Shown piece by piece: positions 1-7,487 of a stretch of 11,032 bases of DNA; the first letter of the stretch is position 1; each line of letters opens with the position of its first letter. The notes beneath the pieces are model-generated. The model did not search any database. It worked only from the letters and a program-made list of their open reading frames with translations, and was not told the DNA's origin. The position numbers and the translations under genes are program-made. Origin of the DNA: Rhodospirillaceae bacterium. GTDB taxonomy: Bacteria; Pseudomonadota; Alphaproteobacteria; Micavibrionales; UBA2020. The DNA is taken from positions 1 through 11,032 of the forward strand of contig DQGU01000201.1 in NCBI GenBank assembly GCA_003524565.1, in the 5' to 3' direction.

Positions 1-1
1 C

Positions 2-307
2 CAGAAACTTCTGGCTCGTGGCCAGCGTCTGACCGAGCTTCTGAAACAGCCGCAGTTCAGCCCGCTGCCCTTCGAAGAGCAGGTCGTGTCGATTTTCTCC
101 GGCGTGAACGGTTACCTCGATGCGCTGCCGGTTGCTGACGTCAACAAATACGAAGCGCAAATGCTGAGCGCTATCCGTACGCAGGCGCCGGCTATCCTGA
201 AATCCATCCGCGACGAGCAGAAAATCAGCGACGACACGAAAGCCGCGATTGAAAAATTCCTCGAGGAATTTTCCGGCTCCTTCGTCAGCTCCAAAAAGGC
301 TGCCTGA
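2..307 (+). CDS. atpA: ATP synthase F1 subunit alpha, C-terminal end (partial)
   Basis: The reading frame is open from base 2 to a TGA at 305-307 and gives the last 101 residues of F1 subunit alpha. The gene begins left of the window. The stretch QKLLARGQRLTELLKQPQ followed by the FEEQVVSIFSGVNGYLD segment is the characteristic C-terminal helical domain of alpha. This domain packs against the central stalk gamma subunit, while alpha and beta alternate in the catalytic hexamer on the cytoplasmic side of the membrane. The first ATG in the frame (base 86) lies inside the conserved domain and is not a start. A 37-base gap separates it from atpG, as expected inside one operon. The identification is firm; the missing N-terminal part with the non-catalytic nucleotide site cannot be judged. 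Confidence 0.96.
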   Translation, partial: QKLLARGQRLTELLKQPQFSPLPFEEQVVSIFSGVNGYLDALPVADVNKYEAQMLSAIRTQAPAILKSIRDEQKISDDTKAAIEKFLEEFSGSFVSSKKAA

Positions 308-344
308 TAGAACGCTCCACTCGGATATAAGGTTGTAGATAGCA

Positions 345-1247
345 ATGCCCAGTTTGAAGGACTTCAGAAACCGGATCGCGAGCGTGAAATCCACGCGCAA
401 GATTACCTCGGCCATGAAAATGGTTGCGGCGTCCAAACTGCGCCGTGCCCAGCAGCAGGCCGAAGCCAGCCAGCCCTATGCCTCGCGCATGTCGGGTATG
501 CTGGGGCGTCTTGTCGCGAACCTCGACATGGGCAGCGGCGCGCCGCTTTTGATGGCGGGAACGGGCAAGGACGATGTGCAACTGCTCGTCGTCATGACGT
601 CCGACCGCGGACTTTGCGGCGGCTTCAACGGCTCCATCATCCGTCTTGCGCGCCTGAAAATCCGCGAGCTGGTGACGGCAGGTAAAACCGTGAAGCTGGT
701 TTGCGTCGGCCGCAAGGGCGCAGCCGCGCTCAAGCGCGACCATGGCGATAAAATCGTCAAAACGTTTGAAAACCTCGGCCGCAAGCATCTGTCTTTTGCC
801 GATGCCGCACTGGTATCCGATTATATCCTTGATGCGCTGGAACAGGGCGAGTTCGATGTTTGCACGCTGGTTTACAACCAGTTCAAATCCGTCATTGCAC
901 AAATCCCGAGCGCCTATCAGCTTATCCCCCTGTCGGTGGATGCAGGCGCAGGAAAGGCTGAAGAAAAAGCCCCCGCGGACGAAACCGCCAAAGCGCTTTA
1001 CGAATTCGAACCGAGCGAAGAGGGCATCCTGGCCGAGCTTTTGCCGCGCAACCTGTCTGTGCAGGTTTTCCGTGCGCTGCTGGATAGCGCCGCGGGCGAA
1101 CAGGCCGCGCGTATGACCGCGATGGACAACGCCACGCGCAACGCGGGCGACATGATTTCGAACCTGACGCTGAAATACAACCGCGCACGTCAGGCTTACA
1201 TCACGAAAGAGCTCATCGAGATTATTTCGGGTGCCGAAGCCGTATAA
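345..1247 (+). CDS. atpG: ATP synthase F1 subunit gamma
   Basis: This encodes the 300-residue rotor subunit that turns inside the alpha3-beta3 head and couples proton flow to ATP synthesis. The N-terminal helix (residues 1-35, MPSLKDFRNRIASVKSTRKI, then SAMKMVAASKLRRAQ) and the C-terminal helix (about residues 262-297, with NATRNAGDMI and YNRARQAYITKELIEIISG) are the two conserved coiled-coil strands of gamma. The central Rossmann-like part carries the conserved SDRGLCGGFN segment near residue 87. An Ala/Glu/Lys-rich segment around residues 200-230 is the usual variable region. The start has a TAAGG ribosome site about 13 bases upstream, which is rather distant. It lies between atpA and atpD, the standard order. 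Length is normal for Alphaproteobacteria. Confidence 0.97.
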   Translation: MPSLKDFRNRIASVKSTRKITSAMKMVAASKLRRAQQQAEASQPYASRMSGMLGRLVANLDMGSGAPLLMAGTGKDDVQLLVVMTSDRGLCGGFNGSIIRLARLKIRELVTAGKTVKLVCVGRKGAAALKRDHGDKIVKTFENLGRKHLSFADAALVSDYILDALEQGEFDVCTLVYNQFKSVIAQIPSAYQLIPLSVDAGAGKAEEKAPADETAKALYEFEPSEEGILAELLPRNLSVQVFRALLDSAAGEQAARMTAMDNATRNAGDMISNLTLKYNRARQAYITKELIEIISGAEAV

Positions 1248-1302
1248 CCTGCGCAAGCTGCAACAAGATACAAAGATTTAGGAATAGAAGGAGACAAACC
1301 CC

Positions 1303-2745
1303 ATGGTAAAACTGGCCGCACAAAATGCAGGCGCTCCCGGCAAAATCGTACAGATTACGGGTGCCGTTGTTGACGTGCAGTTCGAAGGCAAGCTGCCCCC
1401 CATTCTGAACGCGCTGACCGTTGACAACGACGGCAAGACGCTGGTTCTGGAAGTTGCGCAGCACCTTGGTGAAAACACCGTGCGCACCATCGCCATGGAC
1501 GCGACCGAAGGTCTCGTGCGCGGCGCGGCTGTTGCCGATACGGGCAAGCCGATTTCGGTTCCCGTCGGTCCCGCAACGCTTGGCCGCATCCTGAACGTCG
1601 TGGGCGAGCCGATTGACGAGCGCGGCCCCATCAACGCCAAAGAACACTACCCCATCCACCGCAGCGCGCCGGAATTCACCGAGCAGTCCACGGAAACCCA
1701 AATCCTCGTCACCGGCATTAAAGTCGTTGACCTGCTGGCTCCTTACGCGAAGGGCGGTAAAATCGGCCTCTTCGGCGGTGCGGGCGTGGGCAAGACGGTT
1801 ACGATTATGGAGCTCATCAACAACGTCGCCATGAAACACGGTGGTGTTTCGGTATTCGCAGGCGTGGGCGAGCGTACGCGCGAAGGCAACGACCTTTATC
1901 ACGAGATGATTGACTCCGGTGTTATCAAGCTGGATGGCGAAGGCTCCAAAGTGTCCCTCGTTTACGGCCAGATGAACGAACCGCCGGGCGCGCGCGCGCG
2001 CGTGGCGCTGTCCGGTCTGACGCAGGCGGAATACTTCCGCGACCAGGAAGGTCAGGACGTTCTGTTCTTCGTTGATAACATCTTCCGCTTCACGCAGGCG
2101 GGTGCAGAGGTGTCGGCGCTTCTTGGCCGTATCCCCTCCGCGGTTGGTTACCAGCCGACGCTCGCAACCGAAATGGGCGCGATGCAGGAGCGCATTACCT
2201 CCACCACCAAGGGCTCGATTACCTCCGTTCAGGCCATCTACGTTCCTGCGGACGACTTGACCGACCCGGCCCCCGCAACGTCGTTTGCGCACTTGGATGC
2301 CCGTACCGTTCTGTCGCGCCAGATTGCCGAAATGGCCATCTTCCCCGCGGTTGACCCGCTCGACTCCACGTCGCGCATTCTCGACCCCCGCATCATCGGC
2401 GAAGAGCACTATCAAGTCGCCACGGCCGTTCAGAAAACGCTGCAGGGCTACAAGGCGCTGCAGGACATCATCGCCATTCTGGGTATGGATGAATTGTCTG
2501 AAGAAGACAAACTCACCGTTGCCCGCGCGCGTAAAATCCAGCGTTTCCTGTCGCAGCCTTTCCACGTTGCGGAAGTCTTCACGGGTACGCCCGGCGTGTT
2601 CGTCACGCTCGAAGACACCATCAAGGGTTTCAAAGGCATCGTGAACGGTGAATACGACCACCTGCCTGAAAAAGCCTTCTACATGGTCGGCACCATCGAG
2701 GAAGCAGTCGAAAAAGCCAAGAAACTGGCAAAAGAAGCTGCCTAA
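1303..2745 (+). CDS. atpD: ATP synthase F1 subunit beta (catalytic)
   Basis: This encodes the 480-residue catalytic subunit that binds ADP and phosphate and makes ATP. Visible landmarks are the P-loop GGAGVGKT at residues 158-165, the GERTREGND segment with catalytic Glu190, the Walker B strand FFVDNIFRF with Asp258, the ALLGRIPSAVGYQPTLA segment, and the DELSEED motif at residues 396-402 that contacts gamma. The N-terminal beta-barrel begins at KIVQITGAVVDVQF, after about a dozen extra residues compared with E. coli beta. The start at 1303 is preceded by a strong AAGGAGA ribosome site at about 1288-1294. The gene is 55 bases after atpG and 26 bases before atpC, consistent with one transcript. 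All catalytic motifs are intact. Confidence 0.98.
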   Translation: MVKLAAQNAGAPGKIVQITGAVVDVQFEGKLPPILNALTVDNDGKTLVLEVAQHLGENTVRTIAMDATEGLVRGAAVADTGKPISVPVGPATLGRILNVVGEPIDERGPINAKEHYPIHRSAPEFTEQSTETQILVTGIKVVDLLAPYAKGGKIGLFGGAGVGKTVTIMELINNVAMKHGGVSVFAGVGERTREGNDLYHEMIDSGVIKLDGEGSKVSLVYGQMNEPPGARARVALSGLTQAEYFRDQEGQDVLFFVDNIFRFTQAGAEVSALLGRIPSAVGYQPTLATEMGAMQERITSTTKGSITSVQAIYVPADDLTDPAPATSFAHLDARTVLSRQIAEMAIFPAVDPLDSTSRILDPRIIGEEHYQVATAVQKTLQGYKALQDIIAILGMDELSEEDKLTVARARKIQRFLSQPFHVAEVFTGTPGVFVTLEDTIKGFKGIVNGEYDHLPEKAFYMVGTIEEAVEKAKKLAKEAA

Positions 2746-2771
2746 CTTTACGCAACGAATAGGACACGGAT

Positions 2772-3200
2772 ATGGCCGAGAAGCTGACCGATAAAACCTT
2801 CCAGTTCGAACTGGTCTCGCCGGAGCGTATTCTTGCGTCCGAAGAAGCCAGCATGGTTATCGTGCCGGGCGGTGAAGGCGAATTCGGCGTTCTGGCCGAC
2901 CACGCGCCGATGCTGTCGTCGCTGCGTCCGGGCGTTGTTTCTGTCACGTCACCGGCGGGCGAAGTGAAACGCATTTTCGTCTCCGGCGGTTTTGTCGATG
3001 TGACGGGCGCGCTTTGCTCTGTTCTTGCCGAAGAAGCGGTCAACCTCAACGACCTCGACCGCGCTTCGCTTGAAGAAAAACTTAAAGACCTCGAAGACGA
3101 TATCGGCTTTGCCAAGGACGACCATGCCAAGGCATCGCATATCCAGAAAAATATCGACATCGTGCGCGCCAAACTGGCCGCACTGGCGCAGGCTGCGTAA
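2772..3200 (+). CDS. atpC: ATP synthase F1 subunit epsilon
   Basis: This encodes the 142-residue epsilon subunit, which joins gamma to the c-ring and in many bacteria restrains ATP hydrolysis. The N-terminal beta-sandwich (about residues 8-90) has the family signature VPGGEGEFGVLADHAPML near residues 35-52 and the LRPGVV and VSGGFVDV strands. The C-terminal part (about residues 95-140) is a charged helical hairpin, LEEKLKDLEDD followed by IQKNIDIVRAKLAALAQ, as expected for the regulatory helices. The ribosome site is weak (AGGACA, about 6 bases upstream), so coupling to atpD translation is plausible. It is the last gene of the operon and is followed within about 20 bases by a hairpin terminator. 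Confidence 0.96.
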   Translation: MAEKLTDKTFQFELVSPERILASEEASMVIVPGGEGEFGVLADHAPMLSSLRPGVVSVTSPAGEVKRIFVSGGFVDVTGALCSVLAEEAVNLNDLDRASLEEKLKDLEDDIGFAKDDHAKASHIQKNIDIVRAKLAALAQAA

Positions 3201-3217
3201 AGCGCGCTTCGCCGATA

Positions 3218-3253
3218 ACAAAAAAGCCGCCGGTTAAACGGCGGCTTTTTTGT
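3218..3253. terminator. Bidirectional rho-independent terminator between atpC and folB
   Basis: A perfect 15-bp inverted repeat (arms 3218-3232 and 3239-3253) encloses a 6-base loop GTTAAA. The core arm GCCGCCG is preceded by six A and its partner is followed by six T. Read on the + strand it gives a GC hairpin ending in a T run just after atpC. Read on the - strand it gives the same structure just after the folB stop at 3271. It can therefore end both converging units. Confidence 0.93.
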
Positions 3254-3270
3254 TGCGTGCGTTGTGCTGG

Positions 3271-3669
3271 TTATTTCGGGCGCATGCGGAAAAATTCGAC
3301 GCTGGGCACGGCATAGCCGTTGAACACATGCGGCTTTCTGATTTTGACGCGGCAGGCATCGACGCGCGCATCTTCGAAACAAACACCGACCAGCTCTTCC
3401 AGAAGCGTTTCCAAAAGGTCGGTATGCGCCCGCTTTGGCCATTTTTCGGTGACGTGGCTGATGACATGCACATAGTTGATGCAATCATCGATGTTTTTGG
3501 CATTCAGCGCGCCCACTGCGCGGTAAAGCGCGACATCGACCAGAATAGGCTGGGTTTTATCGGGGTGGCGTTCCCAATCGGCGATGCCGACTTTCATGTT
3601 ATCGACGCGCAGGTCGTTGATTTCGACCTTGTACCATTCGGTGCCGGGCGGGAAGGCGGGCGTGGTCAT
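3271..3669 (-). CDS. folB: Dihydroneopterin aldolase (FolB family)
   Basis: This encodes a 132-residue protein of the dihydroneopterin aldolase fold, which in folate synthesis splits 7,8-dihydroneopterin into 6-hydroxymethyl-dihydropterin and glycolaldehyde in the cytoplasm. The family pattern is clear: VEINDLRVDNMKVGIADWER with Glu33, then Gln40, the VDV strand, the NYVHV segment with Tyr66, the LLETLLEEL helix with Glu87, and RKPHVF with Lys112. These match the catalytic and pterin-binding positions of known FolB proteins by motif comparison. The ATG at 3669 was chosen because it has an AAGGAGA ribosome site 6-7 bases upstream and begins just before the conserved domain. A longer frame from 3789 adds 40 residues unlike the family. 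No other folate gene is next to it. A related tetrahydrobiopterin or epimerase activity cannot be excluded. Confidence 0.85.
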   Translation of the reverse strand: MTTPAFPPGTEWYKVEINDLRVDNMKVGIADWERHPDKTQPILVDVALYRAVGALNAKNIDDCINYVHVISHVTEKWPKRAHTDLLETLLEELVGVCFEDARVDACRVKIRKPHVFNGYAVPSVEFFRMRPK

Positions 3670-3752
3670 GGATAATCTCCTTGGCTGACGGATGTTCAAA
3701 CTATCCGAATTTCCCTGTGGCGACAAGTATTTGGGCGCGGCGGGCGCGGGGG

Positions 3753-3804
3753 TTGCCGGGCGGCACGAAACCCGCCATATTATTGTCATCTGTTATTCAA
3801 GGAG
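3753..3804 (+). promoter_or_regulatory. Possible promoter and ribosome site of gabD
   Basis: In the divergent folB-gabD gap, TTGCCG (3753-3758) and TATTAT (3778-3783) resemble -35 and -10 hexamers, although the 19-base spacing is long. A clear AAGGAG ribosome site follows at 3799-3804, eight bases before the gabD ATG, leaving a very short leader. The promoter part is tentative and the ribosome site is solid. No convincing promoter was found for the opposite strand, though folB must start within the same gap. Confidence 0.35.
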
Positions 3805-3812
3805 TGCCCGTC

Positions 3813-5306
3813 ATGTCAAACGCCGTGCGTAAACCCGAAGCCGTCGCCGCCGCGCTGAAGCTGAAAGACCCCACGCTCTGGCGCGATATGGCCTATATCG
3901 ACGGCCAATGGGTGCCCGCCGATAGCGGCAAGACGATTGAGGTCACGAACCCCGCAACCGGCGAAATTCTCGGCGCCGTGCCCAATATGGGCGCAGACGA
4001 AACCCGCCGCGCGATTGCGGCGGCGGATCAGGCGTTTGGCACATGGCGCAGCATGCTGGCGGCTGAGCGCGCAAAAATCCTGCGCCGCTGGGCGGATTTG
4101 CAAACGGAAAACCTCGACGACCTCTGCCGTATCCTGACGGCGGAGCAGGGCAAGCCCCTCGCGCAGGCGAAGGCCGAAATCCAAAGCGGCATCGGGTATG
4201 TCGAATGGATGGCCGAAGAATGCCGCCGCGTTTATGGCGATATTATCCCGACGCATAACGGCAACCACCGCCTGATGACGCTGAAACAGCCTGTGGGCGT
4301 ATCGGCGATGGTAACGCCGTGGAATTTTCCCTCGTCGATGATTACCCGCAAATCAGGCCCCGCGCTGGCGGCGGGCTGCACGGTTGTGATTAAACCGTCG
4401 GAACTGACGCCGTTTTCCGCGCTGGCGCTGGCTGTACTGGCGGAGCGTGCGGGCATCCCTGCGGGCGTGTTTAATATCGTGCTGGGCGATGCGCCGCCGA
4501 TTGGCAAGGAAATGACGGAAAATACCACCGTGCGCAAAATCGGCTTTACCGGTTCGACCGCTGTCGGCAAAATTCTGATGGCGCAGGCGGCGGGGACGGT
4601 TAAAAAAATCTCGCTGGAGCTGGGCGGCAACGCGCCATTCATCGTGTTTGACGATGCCGATGTGGATGCGGCGGTTACGGGTGCGATTGCGTCAAAATTC
4701 CGCAACAGCGGCCAGACCTGCGTTTGCGCAAACCGCATTTTTGTGCAGGAAGGTATTTACGATACCTTCGTCGAAAAATTCACCCAGGCGGTCGCCGCGA
4801 TGAAAGTCGGCAGCGGTTTTGACGACGGTATCGAACTCGGCCCCATGATTAACCAAAAAGGCGTCGAGAAGGTCGAACAACACCTCAAAGACGCCGCGGC
4901 GAAAGGCGGCAAGGTCACGACGGGCGGCAAACGCCATACCCTCGGCCATAGCTTTTTCGAGCCGACGGTTGTATCCGGCGCAACGCCCGATATGGCGTGT
5001 TTCCGCGAAGAAACCTTCGGCCCGCTCGCCCCAGTGTTCAAATTCAAAACCGACGAAGACGTCGTGCGCATGGCGAATGACACCGAATACGGTCTTGCGG
5101 CCTATTTCTACACCGCCAACATCAGTCGCGCGTGGCGCGTGGCGGAAGCGCTGGAATACGGCATGGTCGGTGTGAACAGCGTGGCCATCGTCGCCCCGCA
5201 GGCACCGTTCGGCGGCTGGAAACAGTCGGGCATCGGGCATGAGGGCTCCAAATACGGTATCGAAGACTATCTGGAGCTGAAGCTGATTGCGCTCGGCGGC
5301 GTTTGA
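3813..5306 (+). CDS. gabD: Succinate-semialdehyde dehydrogenase (GabD-type aldehyde dehydrogenase)
   Basis: This encodes a 497-residue aldehyde dehydrogenase that should oxidise succinate semialdehyde to succinate, feeding 4-aminobutyrate breakdown into the citrate cycle. Landmarks are TPWNFPSSMITRKSGPALAA with oxyanion-hole Asn171, the cofactor segment VVIKPSELTPFSALAL with Lys194 and Glu197, the FTGST turn at 245-249, general base Glu269 in SLELGGNAPF, and catalytic Cys303 in GQTCVCANR. The CVC arrangement, EEECRR-like region with YGDIIP, and C-terminal GSKYGIEDYLELK are typical of the GabD subgroup. The ATG at 3813 follows an AAGGAG site; an upstream frame to 3681 lacks one and is not family-like. 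Glu197 usually favours NAD+ over NADP+, so cofactor use may differ from E. coli GabD. No aminotransferase gene is adjacent. Glutarate-semialdehyde is a possible alternative substrate. Confidence 0.9.
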   Translation: MSNAVRKPEAVAAALKLKDPTLWRDMAYIDGQWVPADSGKTIEVTNPATGEILGAVPNMGADETRRAIAAADQAFGTWRSMLAAERAKILRRWADLQTENLDDLCRILTAEQGKPLAQAKAEIQSGIGYVEWMAEECRRVYGDIIPTHNGNHRLMTLKQPVGVSAMVTPWNFPSSMITRKSGPALAAGCTVVIKPSELTPFSALALAVLAERAGIPAGVFNIVLGDAPPIGKEMTENTTVRKIGFTGSTAVGKILMAQAAGTVKKISLELGGNAPFIVFDDADVDAAVTGAIASKFRNSGQTCVCANRIFVQEGIYDTFVEKFTQAVAAMKVGSGFDDGIELGPMINQKGVEKVEQHLKDAAAKGGKVTTGGKRHTLGHSFFEPTVVSGATPDMACFREETFGPLAPVFKFKTDEDVVRMANDTEYGLAAYFYTANISRAWRVAEALEYGMVGVNSVAIVAPQAPFGGWKQSGIGHEGSKYGIEDYLELKLIALGGV

Positions 5307-5351
5307 TTTCCGTAAAATATAGGCTTTTTCGCTTTTTTCATGCATCGTTTA

Positions 5352-5386
5352 CCTGAAGCCGCTAGACTGAAGGCGGGTTTCAGGGA
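5352..5386 (+). promoter_or_regulatory. Hairpin overlapping the ribosome site of the pseudokinase gene
   Basis: CCTGAA (5352-5357) pairs with TTCAGG (5379-5384), and the adjoining GCC (5358-5360) can pair with GGC (5372-5374) after a small bulge. The right arm covers the AGGGA ribosome site at 5382-5386, which serves the ATG at 5393. If it forms in the mRNA it would hide the ribosome site. This is seen as sequence pairing only; a regulatory role is inference. Confidence 0.3.
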
Positions 5387-5392
5387 TACCGC

Positions 5393-7486
5393 ATGCGCCT
5401 GCGCGATAAAATATTCAGAGTTTTCAGAGATTACACCGAGCCTGCGGGCGGCGGTGCCTTGCGCGCGCCCGACGAAGACCATTATGCGGTGACCACGCCC
5501 GGGGGTGATGGACGTATCATGCTTGGCGGCGAGGTTGAAATCTTTCCGCTCAAGCCTTTGAACGCCTATGCCAGTTTCGAGACCCGTGCGTTTGAAGCGC
5601 GCGATATCAAAACAGGCAAGCCGCTGCTGGCGCTGACGGCAGGACGCGGGCGCTGTCCGCGCATTTCTGCGGTGGGCAGTTATCAGAACGTCAAATCGGC
5701 GCATTTGCTGAAACTCGTTTCCGCCGGCATCGTCGAGTGGCCGGGGGAAAACAAGCAGGTCTATACCTTCGTTTTCGATTTGCCGCCCGCGCGCAAACTG
5801 CTGCCCGAGGGTACGATGCGCACCGTGCGTATCGGTGACGAGCGCATCATCGCCGCGCTGATACAGCCTGCCGTCGAGGTCTTGGCCGATTTGCAAGCCG
5901 CTGATTTGGTGCATGGCGCGCTGACGGGCGATAATATTTTTATCGCCGGCGCTGAAGGCGGCGAGGTCGCGATTATCGGGGAGTGCCTGTCAAGCGCGCC
6001 GTTTTTCCGCCATGGCGCGATATACGAAACCATCGAACGCGCGATGGCGCAGCCGGGCGGGCGCGGCTATGGCACAGCCAAGAACGACCTTTATACCCTC
6101 GGCGTTTGCGTGGCGATGGTTTTGCGCGGCGGCAACCCGCTGGCAGGCAAGCCGGATGACGAAGTTATCCGCGAGAAAATCGATAAAGGCAGCTATGCCG
6201 CGCTGATGGGCGGGGAGCGTTTGCCCGCCTATCTGACGGAATTTTTGCGCGGTGTTTTACATGACGACGAAGCGGCACGCTGGAACCTTGAAGACGCGCA
6301 GCGCTGGCTGGAAGGCCGCCGCCTGAGCGCCAAACAGCCGCATAATGTGATGAGAGCGCGGCGCCCTTTCGTGTTTCGCGACCGCAAATATTGGGAACTG
6401 CGCACGCTGGCAATGGACCTGGCCGCGCATCCATCCGATACGCTGGCTTTGATAGAAAAAGATGGTTTAGACCTCTGGCTCAAGCGCAACTTTGAAGACC
6501 GCGACCTTGAACTGCGCCTTGAAACCTTCTGGAAGAAAGAAGACGGTGCCCTGCGCGAGCGTGTGGTGGCGGAACTGGTGCAGGCGCTCGACCCTTATGC
6601 GCCGGTGCGCTACCGCGATTTGTCTTTGTTCCCGCAAGGTTTCGGCACGGCACTTGCCGATGCGATGGCGCGCGGCGAAGACGTGCAGCATTATGCCGAA
6701 CTGATTTCGCTGCAGCTTTTCAACGGCTGGATAAACCAGCGGTATGAAGAAATTGCGGAATCCGCGGGCATGGTCACGCTGTTTGAAAAATGCCGCAACT
6801 TTCTTGCGCAAAAAATGCCGGGCTATGGCATTGAACGCCTTGTGTATCTGCTTAACAAGGAAATCGTGTGCCTAAGTCCGATGCTGCGCGATTTTTATGT
6901 GCTGGGGCCGGGGCATTTGCTGATGGCGCTTGAACGCCTTGCGCAGCGCGGGCAAAAGCTGGAACCTGTGCTGGACAGACACATGATTGCCTTTATTTCG
7001 GTGCGTGAGCCTAAAATGATAGACCCCTATCTGGGGCACGTCATTTCGCATGACCGCGGTTATCAGGTGATTGGCATTTTGCGCACGCTGGCGGCGATAC
7101 AGCGGCGGTTCCGCATAGCGCCCGTGCCTGCGCTGACGCGGACGCTTTCGGCGCAAATGGGGCCGGCGGTGGAGCGGTTTTTCGACCGTGACCTGCGTCA
7201 GACCATCGCGCAAAGGCTTGCAGCGGCGGCGCAGGGCGGCAATCTTTCCGCGCTGCTGGAACTGGTGGATGCGCCCCCCGTGGTGCAGGACGATCAGATA
7301 AGATTCGCCCATGCACGCCGCGAATTCGCGTTTTTAACGCGCGAGCGTGCGGCGCTGGAACAGCAGCTGACGCGGCGTGCCACCTTCGGCCTTGCGTCGG
7401 GGCGGCAGGTCGCGCTTTTGATTGCGTCGGTGATGGGGGTGGCGTCGGTGATGCTGACAATTTTCCATTATTATTTCTGGAGATGA
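5393..7486 (+). CDS. Membrane-anchored protein kinase-like protein, probable pseudokinase
   Basis: This encodes a 697-residue protein whose first ~310 residues resemble a Ser/Thr protein kinase fold. The segment LVHGALTGDNIFI (His174-Gly-Ala176 to Asn181) lines up with the catalytic loop HRDxxxxN, but the catalytic Asp is Ala176. The DFG position reads Gly196-Glu-Cys, so the metal-binding Asp is also absent. No glycine loop or VAIK-type lysine is evident in the N-terminal lobe. By contrast NDLYTLGVCVAMVLRGGNPL (Asp232) matches the C-lobe helix that anchors the fold, and RWNLEDAQRWLEG near 296-308 matches the end of the domain. Residues ~330-665 are mostly helical and unrecognised. Residues ~674-694 form one hydrophobic helix at the very C-terminus, suggesting a tail anchor with the kinase-like part in the cytoplasm. 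It probably binds or scaffolds rather than phosphorylates. The start has an AGGGA site 6 bases upstream. It lies one base from the next gene. The fold call is moderately sure; function is unknown. Confidence 0.72.
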   Translation: MRLRDKIFRVFRDYTEPAGGGALRAPDEDHYAVTTPGGDGRIMLGGEVEIFPLKPLNAYASFETRAFEARDIKTGKPLLALTAGRGRCPRISAVGSYQNVKSAHLLKLVSAGIVEWPGENKQVYTFVFDLPPARKLLPEGTMRTVRIGDERIIAALIQPAVEVLADLQAADLVHGALTGDNIFIAGAEGGEVAIIGECLSSAPFFRHGAIYETIERAMAQPGGRGYGTAKNDLYTLGVCVAMVLRGGNPLAGKPDDEVIREKIDKGSYAALMGGERLPAYLTEFLRGVLHDDEAARWNLEDAQRWLEGRRLSAKQPHNVMRARRPFVFRDRKYWELRTLAMDLAAHPSDTLALIEKDGLDLWLKRNFEDRDLELRLETFWKKEDGALRERVVAELVQALDPYAPVRYRDLSLFPQGFGTALADAMARGEDVQHYAELISLQLFNGWINQRYEEIAESAGMVTLFEKCRNFLAQKMPGYGIERLVYLLNKEIVCLSPMLRDFYVLGPGHLLMALERLAQRGQKLEPVLDRHMIAFISVREPKMIDPYLGHVISHDRGYQVIGILRTLAAIQRRFRIAPVPALTRTLSAQMGPAVERFFDRDLRQTIAQRLAAAAQGGNLSALLELVDAPPVVQDDQIRFAHARREFAFLTRERAALEQQLTRRATFGLASGRQVALLIASVMGVASVMLTIFHYYFWR

Positions 7487-7487
7487 T

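Noticed and set aside
285..1256. 323-codon open frame on the - strand across atpG
   Set aside because: It is antisense to atpG, has no family features and no ribosome site in a sensible place; a codon-bias shadow.
1988..2002. 15-base alternating GC run in atpD, possible Z-DNA
   Set aside because: It encodes the conserved GARAR segment of subunit beta, so it is explained by codon choice.
1222..2661. 479-codon open frame on the - strand across atpD
   Set aside because: It lies wholly antisense to the highly conserved atpD gene, its translation is rich in Arg, His, Val and Asn with no recognisable domain, and it is explained by the GC-rich codon bias of atpD.
3670..3789. 40-residue N-terminal extension of FolB
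   Set aside because: The extension is proline-rich, has no ribosome site and would cover most of the divergent promoter region; the ATG at 3669 has a good AAGGAGA site.
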